From assembly GCF_051175385.1 (NCBI RefSeq), contig NZ_CP195106.1, positions 4,340,001 through 4,404,000 on the forward strand: a DNA stretch of 64,000 nucleotides, in the 5' to 3' direction. Source of the DNA: Tundrisphaera lichenicola. Its GTDB lineage: Bacteria; Planctomycetota; Planctomycetia; Isosphaerales; Isosphaeraceae. Shown here one piece after another: positions 1-10,600 of the stretch. How positions within the stretch are numbered: position 1 is the first letter of the stretch; the number at the start of each line of letters is the position of its first letter. A program made the position numbers and the translations under genes. A model generated the notes under the pieces. The model was given only the letters and a program-made list of their open reading frames with translations. It was not told the origin of the DNA and ran no database searches.

Positions 1-2
1 CG

Positions 3-383
3 TATTTCGGGGACTGGATGGCGACCGCGGCCGAACTCGCGGGTGCGAGTACCCCCGCCGATTGCGACTCGATCAGCTTCGTCCCGACGCTCCTGGGGAG
101 GCCCGGCGAGCAACGAGAGCACGAGTTCCTGTACTGGGAATTCCACGAAGGAGGCTTCAAACAAGCCGCACTCTATCAGGGGCGATGGAAGGGGATCCGT
201 CGAGGGAGCCCCGATTCACCCGTCGTACTTTACGATCAGCAATCCGACATCGCCGAAGAATCCGACGTCGCTGCGCAACATCCCGAGATCGCCGAGCGGA
301 TTGGTCGATATCTCTCGAATGCCCGAATTCCATCGACCAACTGGGAGCCGAAATGGGGAGGCCCCCGGAAGGGCGATCGCTGA
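3..383 (+). CDS. Sulfatase, C-terminal fragment (5' end outside window)
   Basis: The reading frame is open from the window edge (Y-F-G-D-W-M-A-T-A-A-E-L-A-G) to the stop at 383. The sequence resembles the end of planctomycete arylsulfatases: the D-W-M-A-T-A-A-E-L helix, then F-V-P-T-L-L-G-R-P, an E-F-L-Y-W-E-F-H-E-G strand and A-L-Y-Q-G-R-W-K-G-I-R, the C-terminal subdomain that packs beside the catalytic alkaline-phosphatase fold. No catalytic residue lies in the visible part, because the formylglycine motif would be upstream. It ends 24 bp before the next sulfatase start, which suggests co-transcription. Family assignment is fairly sure; the substrate is unknown. Confidence 0.8.
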   Translation, partial: YFGDWMATAAELAGASTPADCDSISFVPTLLGRPGEQREHEFLYWEFHEGGFKQAALYQGRWKGIRRGSPDSPVVLYDQQSDIAEESDVAAQHPEIAERIGRYLSNARIPSTNWEPKWGGPRKGDR

Positions 384-406
384 ACTTTCCCCTTGCGGAG
401 CGATTC

Positions 407-1897
407 ATGAAATTGTCTTGGATCTCCCTGGCCGGGGCCTGCCTTCTGGCTGCACATCCGGCCGGGGTCCGGGCCGATGCCCCGCGCCGGCCCAATATTC
501 TCTTCGTCATCGTCGATGATCAATCCCCCTTCGATCTCAAGGTCTACGAGCCGGCGACCACCCTCGAAACGCCCAATATCGACCGCCTTGCTGCCGGCGG
601 GATGGTCCTCGACGGGGCCTATCAAATGGGTTCGTTCTCCGGCGCGGTCTGCACACCATCCCGGCACATGCTCATGAGCGGACGGACGGTCTGGCATCTG
701 CCGATCGGCCCCGGATCGAAGGAACACTGCCCGCCCGACCTGCCCAACAACACCATTGCCGCCGTTTTCAATCGGGCCGGTTACGCGACGATGCGAACCT
801 GCAAGATCGGCAATAGCTATGAAGGGGCCAATCAACAGTTCGAAGTCCGCAAGGATGCCACCAAGCGAGCAGGTAACGACATCGATGGGAGCGCCTGGCA
901 CGCCGATCAGGTCCTCGATTATCTGGACGCTCGCGAGTCTTCCCGGGATAATCGCCCGTTCCTCATCTACTTCGGATTCTCCCACCCGCACGACACGCGC
1001 GATGGTAAGCCCGAGCTTCTCGCCAAATACGGCGCGGTCAATCATGACGACGAGACTTCACTCCCTCCCGCGAATCCGAAGCAACCCCCCCTGCCCTCGA
1101 ATTACCTGCCGGCCCACCCGTTTCCGCATGGTCATCCTGGACTTCGTGACGAGGTGGCCGTCAGTGGCGTCTGGACGAACCGCGACGAGCGGACGATTCG
1201 CAATGAGCTGGGCCGCGAATTCGCCTGCTCGGAGAATATCGACATCCAGATTGGCCGGGTCCTGGGACGACTCGACACGCTCGGCGAATTGGAAAATACC
1301 TACATCGTCTACACGGCCGATCACGGAATGGCCATCGGTCGCCATGGGCTCCAGGGGAAGCAGAACCTCTACCAGCACACCTGGAGGATTCCCTTAATCG
1401 TCAAGGGCCCCGGGATCCAGCCCGGCTCTCGATCTCTCGGGAATATCTACCTTCTCGATGTCCTGGCCACACTCTGCGACCTGGCGGCGATCGAGCCACC
1501 CTTTTCGAACGAAGGGATTAGCTTCAAACCCGTCCTCGACGGCAAGCAGCAGACCATCCGGGATGTACTCTTCGGCGTCTACAGCGGTGGCACGAAGCCG
1601 GGTATGCGTTGCGTGAGGCGAGGGGACTGGAAGCTGATCAAATATGACGTGCTGGATGGAACGGTCCGCGAGACCCAACTCTTCAACCTCGCCGAAAACC
1701 CCCGCGAATTCATCGAAGAGCACCAAGACCCGAAAGTGATCGTCCTCACCGGACATTCCCCCGAGATCCATCAGCGCAACCTGGCAGATGATCCTCGATA
1801 CGCGGCGAAACTCGCCGAGATGGAGTCGCTCCTCCTGGATGAGATGAGCCGGCTCGACGACCCCTATCGACTCTGGAATCAGCCCCCGAACGAGTGA
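407..1897 (+). CDS. Secreted sulfatase
   Basis: Predicted 496-residue sulfatase that hydrolyses sulfate esters, probably of algal or other polysaccharides, after export. An open frame extends upstream to 62, but the ATG at 407 starts a good signal peptide (hydrophobic residues about 5-20, likely cleavage after V-R-A near 23). The catalytic core follows at once: N-I-L-F-V-I-V-D-D with metal-binding Asp37-Asp38, then the formylglycine motif C-T-P-S-R at 82-86, whose Cys82 must be oxidised by a sulfatase-maturing enzyme. The later A-D-H-G-M metal-site strand and the G-R-H-G-L-Q-G-K loop are also present. Neighbours are another sulfatase on each side, so this is a sulfatase cluster. Substrate specificity cannot be read from sequence alone. 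Confidence 0.9.
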   Translation: MKLSWISLAGACLLAAHPAGVRADAPRRPNILFVIVDDQSPFDLKVYEPATTLETPNIDRLAAGGMVLDGAYQMGSFSGAVCTPSRHMLMSGRTVWHLPIGPGSKEHCPPDLPNNTIAAVFNRAGYATMRTCKIGNSYEGANQQFEVRKDATKRAGNDIDGSAWHADQVLDYLDARESSRDNRPFLIYFGFSHPHDTRDGKPELLAKYGAVNHDDETSLPPANPKQPPLPSNYLPAHPFPHGHPGLRDEVAVSGVWTNRDERTIRNELGREFACSENIDIQIGRVLGRLDTLGELENTYIVYTADHGMAIGRHGLQGKQNLYQHTWRIPLIVKGPGIQPGSRSLGNIYLLDVLATLCDLAAIEPPFSNEGISFKPVLDGKQQTIRDVLFGVYSGGTKPGMRCVRRGDWKLIKYDVLDGTVRETQLFNLAENPREFIEEHQDPKVIVLTGHSPEIHQRNLADDPRYAAKLAEMESLLLDEMSRLDDPYRLWNQPPNE

Positions 1898-2031
1898 TGG
1901 CCCGGGTTGGACGATGAGCCAGAGCGGGCAAACCGGAACTTGTCGTTGGTCGATTTATGGTGTGTTCGCATGGCCGGATATTTCGGGAAGGTGGGGCGAA
2001 GCCCGGAATTGGGGGCTGGCTCCGGGGCGTA

Positions 2032-2049
2032 GCGGACGTGCCCGTCCGC
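2032..2049. repeat. GC-rich hairpin in a 414-bp gene-free gap
   Basis: The gap 1898-2311 between two sulfatase genes has no convincing ORF. It contains a 7-bp perfect hairpin (GCGGACG, loop TGCC, CGTCCGC), extended by GTA/TAC outside one unpaired base. There is no T-run, so it is either a weak terminator or a REP-like palindrome; nothing else in the gap stands out. Confidence 0.4.
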
Positions 2050-2311
2050 CTACCCGAAGAGCCTCGGAAAACGAATCAAGCCACGTTATCGCGGAGACCC
2101 GGCGAGCTTTCCATGAGGGTAATTTCCACCGCTTCAACCTGGCGTGCTCGAATGGAAACAGGGAGATGGCCCCCTGACCATCCAGGCGTGGGGGGATTTC
2201 GGCCGGTCGGTCATGCATTTCCGCCGAGTGAAGTTGCCCCCCTGCCCTGACGGGGAAGGTCTCCGGATCGCCCAGAACTCTTCCCGTCGATTCCATCCGA
2301 GGATTAGCCCC

Positions 2312-3817
2312 ATGCATCGTCGATTGATCATCCTGATGGCCCTGTTCAGCCTGATCGGAAACGCGGCGACGGCCGCAGATCCGAAACGTCCGAACGTGCT
2401 GTTCCTGATCTCGGATGACCTGAACAATCTCCTGGGGTGCTACGGCGACCCGATGGCCCGGACGCCGAACCTCGATCGGCTGGCCCTACGCGGGGTCCGG
2501 TTCGACCGGGCATATTGCTCGTTCCCCCTCTGCGGGCCGAGCCGCAACTCGTTCTTGACCGGCCTCTATCCCAACAGTACCGGGATTCAGGCCAATGAAC
2601 AGATCTTCCGGCAGACGATCCCCTCGCAGGTCAGCATGCCGCAGGCGTTCCGCCAGGCGGGGTATTTCGCGGCGAGGATCGGCAAGCTCTATCATTACAA
2701 TGTGCCCCGGTCCATCGGGACGAACGGTCATGACGACCCCGGATCCTGGGAGATGGAGCTGAATCCGGCGGGCGTGGATCGGCTGGAAGAAGAGCCGAAT
2801 ATCTTCACGCTGCAACGGGGCAATTTCGGCGGGACGTTGAGCTGGTACGCCTCGCCCAAGGCCGACGAGTATCACACCGATGGGCTGATGGCCGAGGATG
2901 CCGGGTGGGTCCTGGAACGCTGCGCCAGGAAGAAGGATCGGCCTTTCTTCCTGGCCGTGGGGTATTTCCGGCCACACACACCGTATGTCTCGCCGAAGTC
3001 TTACTTCGACCTCTATCCCGAGGCCCAGATGCCCGTCGTCCAGGGCATCAAGGAAGACCAGGCCGACATCCCCTCCCCTGGCCTGGCCAGCGCCAAGAAG
3101 GATCAGGACCAGATGTCCGACGACCTCCGCCGCCAGTGCCGCCAGGCGTATTACGCCAGCATTAGCTTCATGGACGCCCAGGTCGGGAAGGTCGTGGATA
3201 CCCTCGATCGGTTGGGACTCTCCGAGAACACGATCATCGTTTTCACCAGTGATCACGGCTATCACATGGGTGAGCATGGCCTCTGGCAGAAGATGAGCCT
3301 TTTCGAAGAGAGTGCGCGAGTCCCGCTCCTGATCATGGCGCCGGGGGTGTCCCAGTCGGGCGGAGTCGCGGGGTCTCCGGTCAGTCAGGTCGACCTGTTC
3401 CCGACCCTCGCCGAACTCTGCGGAGTGCCGGCCCCCTCGAACCTGCAAGGTCAGAGCCTGGTCCCGATGCTCAAGGACCCGTCGGTCGTCGGTCGGGGTT
3501 GGGCCATCACCCAGGTCACGCGCGGGGCAGCCGCGCGGAATTCCGGGACCAAGGGCGGTCGGTTCCTCGGCTACAGCCTCCGGACCCCCCGCTGGCGGTA
3601 CACGGAGTGGGACGAGGGGAAAGAAGGTCGCGAACTCTACGACCACGATGCCGACCCTCGCGAGATCACCAACCTGGCCACCGATCCATCCCATGCCAAG
3701 ACCGTGGAGGCACTCTCGGCGCAACTTCAGGCCGCCGCGAAGTCGACCTTCCCGCCTTCCGGTAAGATCCCGCCCCTATTGCCGCGAGTCTGGGCCCCGA
3801 ATCTGACCAACCCCTGA
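2312..3817 (+). CDS. Secreted sulfatase, iduronate-2-sulfatase-like
   Basis: 501 residues when started at ATG 2312. Upstream in-frame ATGs exist from 2144, but 2312 gives a clean signal peptide (M-H-R-R then a hydrophobic core, A-T-A-A cleavage near 22). N-V-L-F-L-I-S-D-D carries the two N-terminal metal-binding Asp (35-36), and C-G-P-S-R at 74-78 is the formylglycine motif. T-S-D-H-G-Y-H-M-G-E-H-G-L-W-Q-K supplies the second metal half-site. The S-D-D-L-N motif, the Y-F-R-P-H-T-P-Y stretch and G-E-H-G-L-W-Q-K are typical of the iduronate-2-sulfatase branch. Its function is probably exo-desulfation of sulfated sugars outside the cytoplasm. It lies 414 bp after the previous sulfatase and 47 bp before the phosphatase gene. 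Confidence 0.9.
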   Translation: MHRRLIILMALFSLIGNAATAADPKRPNVLFLISDDLNNLLGCYGDPMARTPNLDRLALRGVRFDRAYCSFPLCGPSRNSFLTGLYPNSTGIQANEQIFRQTIPSQVSMPQAFRQAGYFAARIGKLYHYNVPRSIGTNGHDDPGSWEMELNPAGVDRLEEEPNIFTLQRGNFGGTLSWYASPKADEYHTDGLMAEDAGWVLERCARKKDRPFFLAVGYFRPHTPYVSPKSYFDLYPEAQMPVVQGIKEDQADIPSPGLASAKKDQDQMSDDLRRQCRQAYYASISFMDAQVGKVVDTLDRLGLSENTIIVFTSDHGYHMGEHGLWQKMSLFEESARVPLLIMAPGVSQSGGVAGSPVSQVDLFPTLAELCGVPAPSNLQGQSLVPMLKDPSVVGRGWAITQVTRGAAARNSGTKGGRFLGYSLRTPRWRYTEWDEGKEGRELYDHDADPREITNLATDPSHAKTVEALSAQLQAAAKSTFPPSGKIPPLLPRVWAPNLTNP

Positions 3818-3864
3818 CCTTTTCGAATGGATGCCTGATCCTCATCTCCTCGGGATTCGTCGCC

Positions 3865-5763
3865 ATGCCCCTCACTCGCCGTTTTTTCCTGGGGACCATC
3901 GCCCTCCTCGGTCGATTTTTGGGCCGGTCGACCGCGAGTGCCGCGGTCTCGGGCGTGTCCCGCCAGCCATTCGGGGCCGAGTTCCCCAACCTCGACTCGC
4001 TCGCCGTCGGCGATTGGTGGAAGAAACCGAAGCCCAAAGGGGGCATGGCCCCGCCTCCGATGGACGTCCCGCGCGATCAGGTCGTGGTCTTCGCTCTCTA
4101 TACCCACGATCGAGGTGTCCTGAAGATCACGGCGCAGCTCTATCCCCTCCGACCCGGCGAGCCGCTCGAAGCTCGGCTGGAATTCCTCCGCGAAGGTCGG
4201 TGGGCCGAGGCGGGAAAGACCCCGGTCCTGAACCCGGGATGGAGTGCCCATTTCCGGGTCGAGGGCTGGGATGACACGCAAGAAGTCGCCTATCGGGTCC
4301 GCTACGGAGAGCGGGCGACCTTTGAAGGGCTCATCCGTCGGGACCCTCGCGACAAGGACGTGATCGTCGTCGCCAACATGTCTTGCAACTCCAGCCGGAC
4401 GACAGGCCTCCGGCCGGAGATCCTCGAGAATCTGAAGGCCCAGGATCCTGACCTCCTGTTTTTCGCCGGGGACCAGACCTATCGGCACACCGAGCACACC
4501 GCCGGCTGGATCGAGTTCGGGCTGCAATTCCGCGACATCATCCGCGACCGGCCGACCATCACGATTCCCGACGATCACGACGTCGGCCACCCCAACCTCT
4601 GGGGCGAGAACGGGAAACGCTCGACCCTGAGCGGCAACGCCGACGGCGGGTACTTCTACCCGCCCGACTACGTCAACCTCGTCCAGCGCCAGCAGACCTG
4701 GCACTTGCCCGACCCGGTCGATCCCACCCCGATCGATCGCGGGATCACCGTCTACTTCACGAGACTCCGGCTCGGCGGGATCGATTTCGCGATCCTCGAA
4801 GATCGGAAGTTCAAGACCGGGCCCGCCGGGAAGATCCCCCGGATGGGGCCTCGGCCGGATCACATCAATGACCCGTCGTATGACCCCAAATCCATCGACC
4901 TCCCCGGCCTGGTCCTCCTGGGGGATCGCCAGCACAAGTTCCTCCGAGAGTGGGGCGAGGATTGGAAGGGTGCTGAGGTCAAGGCGGTCCTCTCGCAGAC
5001 GGCCTTCTGCGGCGCGGTCCACATGCACGGCAAGCGTGACGACCGACTCCTGGCCGACCTCGATTGCAATGGATGGCCGCAAACCCAGAGGGACCGGGCC
5101 CTGGAGGAGATCCGGCGAGTCCGGGCCGTTCACCTCTGCGGCGACCAGCATCTCGCGGTCGTCGTCAAGCATGGGATCCGGGAGTTCGGAGACGGTCCCT
5201 ACGGGTTCACCAGCCCGGCCCTGGTCAACACGATCTACGGGCGATGGTGGCATCCGCTCGACGAGAAGCCGGGGCCGAACCCGGTTGCCGATAGCCCGCT
5301 TCCCTGGACCGGCGAATTCAAGGATGGCCTGGGAAACAGGATCTCGATGATGGCATACGCCAACCCGCCCAAGATCGAGGATGAACGCCGGCGGGCCGAC
5401 GGCTACGGGATCGTCCGGTTCGACAAGAAGTCGCAACGCGTCACGTTCGAGTGCTGGCCCCGCTTCGCCGACCCTAGCGAAGGCGACAAGGCCCAGTTCC
5501 CGGGTTGGCCGATCACCGTGGACATGGCCGATAACGACGGCCGGAAGCCCGTCGCCTGGCTCCCCGAGATCGTCTTCGAAGGCATGACCAGCCCGGTCGT
5601 CCAGGTGATCGAGGACGAGTCGGGCGAGATCCTCTACACAATCCGGGTCGTCGGCGACCGCTTCCGCCCTCACGTCTATTCTCGAGGCCTCCATACCGTC
5701 AAATACGGCCCCGACCGGCCCGATGGACCGGTTCTTCGCGGCCTTATGGGATCGCCAGCTTGA
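3865..5763 (+). CDS. PhoD-like alkaline phosphatase/phosphodiesterase, Tat-exported
   Basis: 632-residue metallophosphatase of the PhoD-like group, which cleaves phosphate mono- or diesters outside the cytoplasm. The N-terminus M-P-L-T-R-R-F-F-L-G plus a hydrophobic stretch is a twin-arginine signal, matching PhoD enzymes that fold with metals before export. Motifs include V-A-N-M-S-C-N-S-S, F-F-A-G-D-Q-T-Y near residue 202, and P-D-D-H-D-V-G-H near 235 (metal-ligand Asp/His). H-L-C-G-D-Q-H-L follows in the C-terminal half. The residue 60-150 region resembles the N-terminal fibronectin-like part of PhoD. The gene starts 47 bp after the second sulfatase and looks like the last gene of a sulfate/phosphate scavenging cluster. 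No Pho box was identified. Confidence 0.85.
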   Translation: MPLTRRFFLGTIALLGRFLGRSTASAAVSGVSRQPFGAEFPNLDSLAVGDWWKKPKPKGGMAPPPMDVPRDQVVVFALYTHDRGVLKITAQLYPLRPGEPLEARLEFLREGRWAEAGKTPVLNPGWSAHFRVEGWDDTQEVAYRVRYGERATFEGLIRRDPRDKDVIVVANMSCNSSRTTGLRPEILENLKAQDPDLLFFAGDQTYRHTEHTAGWIEFGLQFRDIIRDRPTITIPDDHDVGHPNLWGENGKRSTLSGNADGGYFYPPDYVNLVQRQQTWHLPDPVDPTPIDRGITVYFTRLRLGGIDFAILEDRKFKTGPAGKIPRMGPRPDHINDPSYDPKSIDLPGLVLLGDRQHKFLREWGEDWKGAEVKAVLSQTAFCGAVHMHGKRDDRLLADLDCNGWPQTQRDRALEEIRRVRAVHLCGDQHLAVVVKHGIREFGDGPYGFTSPALVNTIYGRWWHPLDEKPGPNPVADSPLPWTGEFKDGLGNRISMMAYANPPKIEDERRRADGYGIVRFDKKSQRVTFECWPRFADPSEGDKAQFPGWPITVDMADNDGRKPVAWLPEIVFEGMTSPVVQVIEDESGEILYTIRVVGDRFRPHVYSRGLHTVKYGPDRPDGPVLRGLMGSPA

Positions 5764-5975
5764 ACTCGTGCGTGTGAAATGGCGAAGAGGAGAGCGAAGG
5801 AATTCGACCCGGCTTGAGTTGGCACGCGGCTCGGTCGATATTGAAGTCAAGTGATGTTTTTCGAAGACGAGATCGCGGTCGAGGCCGTCAAGGGTCGTGG
5901 ATTACCCCGATCCGATCGGCCAGGGCCGGCCCGACTTCAAGGATGAGGTTGGACTCGGGATCAAGGAGGATCGCG

Positions 5976-7658
5976 ATGTCGGGTCGAAATTCCAGTCGTG
6001 CTTCCCGTAAGGTTCGCCGACTCACTCCCGCGATCGAGGGCTTGGACCGCCGCGAATTGATGGCCGCGAGCGCGCTCACGCAATCGCTCGGCCCCTACAT
6101 CGTCCCTTCGGAACTCGGCCCGAAAATCCGACACCCGCCGAAGGCGGTCAACGCTCATCATGAGATCCAGGATCTCCTCGGGTCGGTCCTCGGCCCGGGG
6201 TTGGGGCGACTCGAATCAAGGACTTCGTCGGTTCCCAAGGGACCACGAGCGATCCTCAAGCAGACGGCCTTGAACCAGTCGTTCGTGCATGGCGTCCTCT
6301 CGAACCAGGATGTCTACACCTTGTTCGGGTCACCCGCGCTCAGTTCGCTCATCGGCTCTCAGCAGATCTCCGGCCTCACGGGCAGCGTTTCGAACGCTCC
6401 TTCGACGAGCACGACCACAGCTTCCTCGGTTTCGATCGCCAGTTCGGTGGGCGGCGCCTCGGCTTCGTCGTCTCTCACGGCGATCCCCGGCACGATCCCG
6501 ACGACAACTCCCGGCTCGATCACGGGCGGTCCGGCCACGACTTCGACCACGTTCACCACGATCCCCGGGACGACTCCCGGAGTCTCGTCTCGGGCGGTCA
6601 CGACCGATCCTCTGGTCGCCTTCAGCATCCCTGATCAGGCGGTCATCCAGTCGATCGGCTCCACGAAGACCGTGGTGCTGGTCAATGCGACCGGGTCCAG
6701 CCCCGGGTTTTATGCGGAAGTCCCGACGTCCAACCTCCGGATTCTCGACTCGGGACCCCCCGTCACGGGGACGGTCGAGATCCCTCGCTCCGCGATACCT
6801 CCCTCATTCCCAATCCCTAATCCGACGTTCATCTCGATCGGGACGTTCTCGACGACGTACGCCACGACCGCGCCTCTCCTCAACCAGATCCTCAACGCGG
6901 GCGTCAAGCGGATTGCTCCCAACGCCCCCAATTCGGTCCCGGGGCTTCGGCTCGCACCCTACCTCCAGCAGAATGACCCATTCCCCAGCAATGCGGCCCG
7001 CAAGGATCTCCTGAAAGCCTTGAGGCTTGCGGTCCAGAGGAATGTCTTTGCCCTGGGGGCGGGCCAGAATGACGCCGTCTCGCAAGGGATCAGCGATTTT
7101 GCCAACCAGGTTCAGACCATGAGCGCGACTGGTCAGTTCGTGCCTGTCGTCCCGCTCGATCCGCCGAGCCTCCCCTCGAAGCGCCTCTCGGGCACCTTGG
7201 CGATCTCCGTCGGGACCGTCCGCGATCTGGTGAGCGTGGCCCCGGGTGCGAATGGACTGCAGGTCCCCGAGATCGGTAATTTCCTGGGACGGCTCGACGT
7301 GGGCTATGTCGTCGATCGGGCCGGGAATTACGGGATCATGCTCAGCGTCCGGGGTGCCCTGGATAACGCCAATCCCATCCCGACCCCGGTGGATGTGGCC
7401 GGGGGCGACGTCCGGGTGGAGGTCTCCAACGCGTCGAGCATCAACGACCTGACGGGCCGTCGAGTTCTCGAAGGGGTGGGAATCGGATCGCTCGTCTCGA
7501 CCGATCTGGCCAATTCGCGATACGAAAACGGGGTGAGCGCGTTCTCGACCTCGGCGGGGAATGGATTCGGCCTGGAGTACGGGACGGGCGTCGGATACAG
7601 CACCGTGATCCCGCTCGGAAACGTCTATTCCTTGATCCCCTCGGCCCCCCCCGGATGA
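5976..7658 (+). CDS. Secreted planctomycete protein with LDRRELMA motif
   Basis: The ATG at 5976 follows a strong ribosome site (AAGGAGG at 5963-5969), so the upstream in-frame extension to 5814 is rejected; the product is 560 residues. After a basic N-terminus it has the I-E-G-L-D-R-R-E-L-M-A-A-S segment, the N-terminal signature found on many planctomycete extracellular proteins. Residues about 140-210 form a Ser/Thr/Gly/Pro-rich linker. The rest (about residue 240 on) alternates beta-strand-like stretches such as V-V-L-V-N-A-T-G and has no catalytic motif I recognise. It is probably a cell-surface or matrix protein of unknown function. It is convergent with the next gene, 39 bp apart. The 212-bp gap upstream shows no gene. 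Confidence 0.7.
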   Translation: MSGRNSSRASRKVRRLTPAIEGLDRRELMAASALTQSLGPYIVPSELGPKIRHPPKAVNAHHEIQDLLGSVLGPGLGRLESRTSSVPKGPRAILKQTALNQSFVHGVLSNQDVYTLFGSPALSSLIGSQQISGLTGSVSNAPSTSTTTASSVSIASSVGGASASSSLTAIPGTIPTTTPGSITGGPATTSTTFTTIPGTTPGVSSRAVTTDPLVAFSIPDQAVIQSIGSTKTVVLVNATGSSPGFYAEVPTSNLRILDSGPPVTGTVEIPRSAIPPSFPIPNPTFISIGTFSTTYATTAPLLNQILNAGVKRIAPNAPNSVPGLRLAPYLQQNDPFPSNAARKDLLKALRLAVQRNVFALGAGQNDAVSQGISDFANQVQTMSATGQFVPVVPLDPPSLPSKRLSGTLAISVGTVRDLVSVAPGANGLQVPEIGNFLGRLDVGYVVDRAGNYGIMLSVRGALDNANPIPTPVDVAGGDVRVEVSNASSINDLTGRRVLEGVGIGSLVSTDLANSRYENGVSAFSTSAGNGFGLEYGTGVGYSTVIPLGNVYSLIPSAPPG

Positions 7659-7697
7659 GACCCGGAGAGAACCCAGGTCCATCCGATGGACGGTGGA

Positions 7698-10600
7698 TCA
7701 CGAATGATTTGAGCGATTCCTTTCCGACGGGAGCGAGATCGCCTGGGCCTGCGACTTGCCTTTCGCGGAAGCTGGGTGGGACGTGATCACCTTCGGATGA
7801 GCCGGATGTACGACCGGCTTCGCCTTCTTCGCCTTGTTGGACCTCGGGGCCGGGGTTTTCACGCCCGTCTGGATCACGACCGAAGGGGCGGGTCGGGCCA
7901 CAACCTGAGTTTTGTAAGGGATCCCCGGATTCCCAACCCCGACGCTGTTCAGCAAATTCCCGGCGAGGTCGGCCACTCCTCGATTGACCCCGGCAACGCT
8001 CGTCACCTGGTTAATCTCAACCTGGACCGGCATCTTCTTGGCGAGTAATCGGCCCAGGGCCAGTCGGACCGTCATCGAGGCCGGGTCATACGTTGCGGAT
8101 TGAATGCCGATCAACTGGTCATCGCGGGTCCCGAGGCGACCGTCCCGTCCGGCGATCCGGATGCTGAATCCGTAGTTCAGGAGGTCGGTGGCGCGGTTGG
8201 AGTCGAGCGGTTCGCTGTACGTGATCAAGACCGATGAGACGCCGACGGCCCCTGCGATCGCCCGGACGCCCACGACAACCGGTCCCATTCGATCCACCCG
8301 GTCATCCAGGATCACGAGCACCGACGACGAAGGGGAACCGAGGGTGGCCCCGCCGGTCGGGCTTCCGAGATTGAGGATCACCGTCTCGTTCCCCTCGATC
8401 GCGGGATTGAGCACGATCGGTACGGAGAAGGTCTTGACCGTCTCGCCGGGGCCAAAGACGAGCGTCCCGAAGACCGGCAGATAATCCGACCCGGCTTGGG
8501 CGGTCCCGTTCGCGGTGGCGTAGTTGACCGAAACCGTGCCGCCGCCGCTATCCCGGACCACGGTGATCGTGGCCGTACCATCGGCTTCGTTGACGAAGTA
8601 GGCGGAGTTGAGGAACCGGAAGGCCCCCGGCTGGTCATTATCCTGGATCGTCAAGACGGCCATGCTTGGGTTGCCGAGCATCGCGGCACCCACCGGGTTG
8701 CTCAAGGTCAGCAAGACCGTCTCATCGGCCTCGGGGATGGTGTCATCAATAATCGGGATCGTGAAAGACGCCGTATTTTGACCGATCTCGAAGGTCAGAG
8801 TCCCCGAGGTGGCCTGGTAGTCGGATCCCGCGATGGCGGTCCCGTTCGAGGTGGAATAGTCGACCGAGAATTGCCCGCCACTCCCCCCCGATCGGACCAC
8901 GGTGATCGTGGTCGTGCCGGCTGCTTCGTCGACGACGAAGTTCGCCATCTGAAACTGGACCAGGGAAATCTCCTCGAATTGATCCTCTGAAAATTCCGAG
9001 GTGTTATTCGAGGAATCGGTTGCGGTGGCCGTAACGCCCTGGCCGCTACCGACCGTTACCGGAACATTCACCGAGAATATCACGTGGCCATTTGCCCCGG
9101 TGGTGACGGTTGTCTGCCCCAGGTATATTTCACCTTCGCCAAAGTAAACGGTTTTCGAGTTGATAATGAACGCGTCTGGTTTCGAGTTGGCAAAAAACTG
9201 AATGACGAAAGTTGTATTCGGTGTACTATCCAGGCTTCCCTGGATGTTCGTGAAGGTGAGTGAAGTAGCGACTGAACTCAGCACCGGATAATTCTGAAAG
9301 AAATTTGGTCCAGGCTTGTTGATATCGTTTGGGGTAAGACCATTGGCGGGGTCGGACATGTCAACCAGGTCGATCCCCAGGGCCCCATTCGAGAATATGC
9401 TGTTGGTGAGGATTGAGTTCCGGACGCTCAGGTCCTCGATTCGGACTCCATCTCGGATGTTGAACGCAATTGTATTTCCGGGAGGGATTGATGGACCGCC
9501 CACCGCGTTATTGGAGGCTCCTTGATTGATGATCACACCGTCAACTTCATTGCCTAGCGGCGCAGCTCCGGTAATGTCGCTCCCGATAAAGTTGCCTTCG
9601 ACAGAATTGAACGAAGCCAAAGGGCCAACGATTGCGACACCCCAGTGATTTGCCGAGATCAGGTTTCGGTCGAAAGTCGTGACGCCTCCGATCGTGTTGT
9701 AGGGTGCATTCTCGACCCGAATTCCTTCCAGGGAATTCCCCAGGTCGAACATTCCCGATCGATCGGAGCCGATCAGGTTGCCTAGAACCTCATTGTTTGT
9801 GGCCGCGGTTCCAAATATCAGAATTCCAACGTTGTTGCCGGATATGACCTGAGATCCCCGCGAATTTCCCAGGATCTCGTTCTTGGAGGAATTCTCGATC
9901 CGAATCCCTTCGCGAGCGTTGCCGAGATCGGCAACTCCATTGATGTCAGTACCAATCAAATTGTCTTGAATCGTGTTGCTAAATGCTCCGCCGCCCGTGA
10001 GCCAAACTCCCCGAAGATTTGCCGAGATGATGTTGCCGGGGCCTACTATATTTCCCGACGAAGCAATCGTGACCCCTTCCATGCTGTTTCCCAGGGGCGA
10101 GAGACCATCCGAAGTCAGCCCGATGATATTGTTTCTCACCACATTCCCCGTGGCGTTCGTCCCAAGAATCCGAACCCCTGCCCCCTCATTGGCGGAAATG
10201 AAGTTGCGATCCGTATCGGCGACTCCACCGATTAGGTTGGTTCCAGAGTTCTCGATTCGGACTCCGTCGCCAAGGTTGCCCGTGTCTCCCGATCCAAAGA
10301 CAAGCCCACCTCCCGGTTCGATGGGGAATCCTCCACCGGGAGCGTTACCAATCGAGTTCCCTTTGACGATGTTGCGTGTCGAGAGTGGGCCAAAAATTCG
10401 GATGCCATCTCCGCAATTCGCGGAAATCAGATTCCCGGCGTTCGTCGAACTCCCACCGATCAGATTGCTGGAGGCTTCCATTGAGACATCCGAGGCTCCA
10501 ACTGGGATGCTGGGGTCTCCGAATTTGGTGGTCGAGTCTCCGATCAAGATACCTTCGGACCCATTTCCATTAATAAAGAATCGGTTGTTAATGGTTGGCC

